From: an uncultured Verrucomicrobia subdivision 3 bacterium | Lineage (GTDB): Bacteria; Verrucomicrobiota; Verrucomicrobiia; Limisphaerales; UBA11358 | Direction of reading: 5' to 3' | Length of the DNA stretch: 52,562 nucleotides | NCBI GenBank assembly: GCA_903875465.1 | Contig: CAIQWB010000069.1 | Location: forward strand, 1 to 52,562 | Shown here: positions 51,901 through 52,562 of the stretch, piece by piece | Numbering within the stretch: position 1 is the first letter of the stretch | Layout of the letters: each line of letters begins with the position of its first letter | Notes under the pieces: generated by a model | What the model was told of the DNA's origin: nothing | The model's input: the letters and a program-made list of their open reading frames with translations, nothing else | Database searches by the model: none | Program-made: the position numbers and the translations under genes

Positions 51901-52256
51901 ACCCCACGAACGGCCTCGTCACGTGGCGTCCGCTGGCCGGCCAAAGCGGTTCCAGTAATCAGTTCACCATCGTGGTCGCCAATACGGCCAGTTTGTGGGC
52001 CACGCAAAGCTTCTGGGTGGGGCTGCTGGCACCGCAAAAGCCAACCTTAGCCGTGGCGGCAACGGCGGGCGGCCCGTTGCATTTCACCATCCGCGGCGAT
52101 GCGGGCCCGGATTACATTATTCAGGGCACGACGAATTTGGCTGCGGCGGCGTGGCTGTCGCTGTTCACAACCAATGCGCCGGCGGTGCCGTTTCAATGGA
52201 CGGCGACGAATGTCCTGAATCCACAGTATTTTTACCGGGTCCGGCTGGGACCTTAA
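48939..52256 (+). CDS. Secreted fusion of beta-repeat region and GH79-like glycosidase
   Basis: The protein has 1105 residues and a GTG start, with signal peptide FLILLGLWLGADLGLPAQ. Residues about 22-480 are autotransporter-associated beta repeats (NQYTGTTTVLAGRLSTATG), resembling the start of the 1853-residue protein (WSPNGIPNAV; GTQGF followed by a Gly/Leu-rich strand). Residues about 490-860 form a barrel like GH79 glucuronidases/heparanases: INPAFCGLSYEKTQLTG, VLRVGGNSVDMACCW, LLGFEIGNEPDLYH (acid/base Glu626), GFRMDESGSFAGGG (nucleophile Glu752), GGCQGVNFHGGW. A beta domain and a He_PIG Ig-like domain (about 940-1030) follow, then a terminal module ending FYRVRLGP. It likely cleaves uronic-acid-containing glycan at the cell surface. 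Confidence 0.85.
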   Translation: MKRFLILLGLWLGADLGLPAQSTWTGPAGGQWGVATNWSPNGIPNAVNAVINWTNSAQAYLTVGGPFTLGTLNFLTGGGSLAFGANTSNDQLTAQTSSGAPTCYVTNGGNVYCYVRLAGTQGFVKTGPGTLTFRYNGMTQPYTGTVAILGGALGIQADYSLGNTNNPVIITNGASLNEASSANGGVFWLSPVRTLTLAGAQAQVAVGGAAYTLVIPGVINENSPGAGLLWSSAGELILSNANTFTGALTMTAGTVDLAQGQAAQFATLTVNGGTLQFDQAVPGNAFTLGGLAGTAGFALQNNAVPPAPIALTVGGNQASTTLAGGLTGPGSLTKTGAGTLTLGGANQYTGTTTVLAGRLSTATGSTGAGAVTVADGATNQVQVSTPGQTLITASLTLGARSGATLEFNHLVLANPVAPMMLATNLVLNGTNTVNIYGPAFAYAAGTISLLAYASKSGSGSWALGVLPTGMAATLQDTGSQLQLVITAAGNPTVTEQVSFATTNAGRVINPAFCGLSYEKTQLTGSLFTSGNTALLRVFGQLPAGVLRVGGNSVDMACCWGGVANLTAITPAQVSTFAGFVNALPPGWQVIYGINMAVNSPTNCAAEAAYAAAVLGPRLLGFEIGNEPDLYHDNTNYFPASYNYGNFLPAWRTLAAGLTKAVPGWAVTNAGQGWTLTGPAASYNTAGYTVPFASNEAGVVSLVTQHYYRNSAAASNATMAVLLTPDPNLPVTVSNLVVAAAANHLPLGFRMDESGSFAGGGNGVSSQFGAALWTLDVMFTEAVGGCQGVNFHGGWAGTYSPIWTSGATVVGLGPEFYGLKLFSLAAHGSALPASLAPVPTVNFTAYGVRETNGAMSAVLLNKETNTGVQVTIDLGTNVAAAQAMVLTGSSLQSTSGYTLGGAPIALDGSWAGSFQPPLPATNGQVSLTVLPMSAVWLQPLLPPKLAAVANRSLIAGATLTVTNQATDVNAPALPLAYSLPVAPAGATINPTNGLVTWRPLAGQSGSSNQFTIVVANTASLWATQSFWVGLLAPQKPTLAVAATAGGPLHFTIRGDAGPDYIIQGTTNLAAAAWLSLFTTNAPAVPFQWTATNVLNPQYFYRVRLGP

Positions 52257-52562
52257 GGTGGCGGCCAGGCCCGAGAAACTTCAAAATCCCATATTCAAAC
52301 TTCAGGGTTCGGGTATTTCAGCCAGGAAATGGGGCGGGGATTTGGCCGCGAAAGAGCAGGTGTGCTGCGGCGCAGGGGGCTGGCACCCTTGTCGGGGTGC
52401 AAGGTGTATTGTGGTTGGTGTCCGGGGGTGTCACTTCGTTCAACCCCCGGCTACTGGCTGGCAACCCTCCGGGTTGAACTGGCGGGAAAGGGGGCAGGAC
52501 AGGCTGTAGGCTTTAGGCTCTGGGATTTGGCCGCAAAAGCTCACAAAGACCGCAAAAAGGCA
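52257..52562. other. Terminal intergenic stretch with competing hairpins
   Basis: No supported gene is present up to the window end. Three short perfect stems occur: GCACCC/GGGTGC (52383-52400), CCGGGGG/CCCCCGG (52422-52428 with 52444-52450), and GTTCAACCC/GGGTTGAAC (52438-52446 with 52471-52479). The second and third overlap and cannot form together. The segment could be a transcription-end region, a leader for a gene beyond the window, or a dispersed intergenic repeat. Confidence 0.5.

Overview
The window looks like chromosomal DNA of a GC-rich Verrucomicrobiota bacterium, most likely in or near the Limisphaerales/Pedosphaeraceae. This is inferred from gene content: H-X9-DG pseudopilin-like proteins, very large secreted proteins built of autotransporter-associated beta-strand repeats, XylR-type regulators (LacI-like sensor plus AraC HTH), and many secreted glycosidases. 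No rRNA, tRNA, CRISPR array, transposase or phage gene was found.

Positions 1-22.4 kb are mostly housekeeping. A repeat element truncates a thioredoxin-like gene at the left edge. It is followed by a small Cys-motif protein, an outer-membrane beta-barrel, proA, a MazF-type toxin-antitoxin pair, an ATP-grasp-like protein, a secreted CBM9-like/PKD protein with a GH28, a MoxR operon whose second gene looks frameshifted, a prolyl oligopeptidase, a small membrane protein, hemB, a PpiD-like foldase, an RluA pseudouridine synthase and a ricin-lectin-like protein. On the minus strand lies argB-argD-(AlkA-like glycosylase)-argF, preceded by xseA.

Positions 22.7-35.5 kb form a compact plus-strand glycan-degradation operon: sodium/solute symporter, GH130, a clan-A glycosidase split by an in-frame TAG, two tandem GH29 alpha-L-fucosidases, a GH92 alpha-mannosidase, a CE7 acetyl esterase and a sialate-O-acetylesterase-like esterase. 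A divergent GH5 and a multidomain carbohydrate-binding protein follow. The enzyme set suggests a fucosylated, mannose-containing and O-acetylated glycan.

Positions 39-52.3 kb hold a XylR-like regulator and, divergent from it, two successive modules. Each module is a pseudopilin-like gene followed by a giant secreted beta-repeat protein. The second giant protein carries a GH79-like glycosidase domain.

The most notable signal is regulatory. Four intergenic sites carry the same operator: two TTGCGCAA palindromes repeated directly with an exact 20-bp period, then a conserved GTC...TTG...CGC block that can serve as the -35 region. The sites lie before the symporter operon, in the regulator/pseudopilin divergent region, before the first giant protein, and before the second pseudopilin gene. 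They tie the degradation operon, the regulator and both pseudopilin/giant-protein modules into one apparent regulon. I infer a glycan sensing, surface capture and degradation system. A second notable signal is a palindrome-bounded repeat present in a long (about 233 bp) and a short (71 bp) form at opposite ends of the window.
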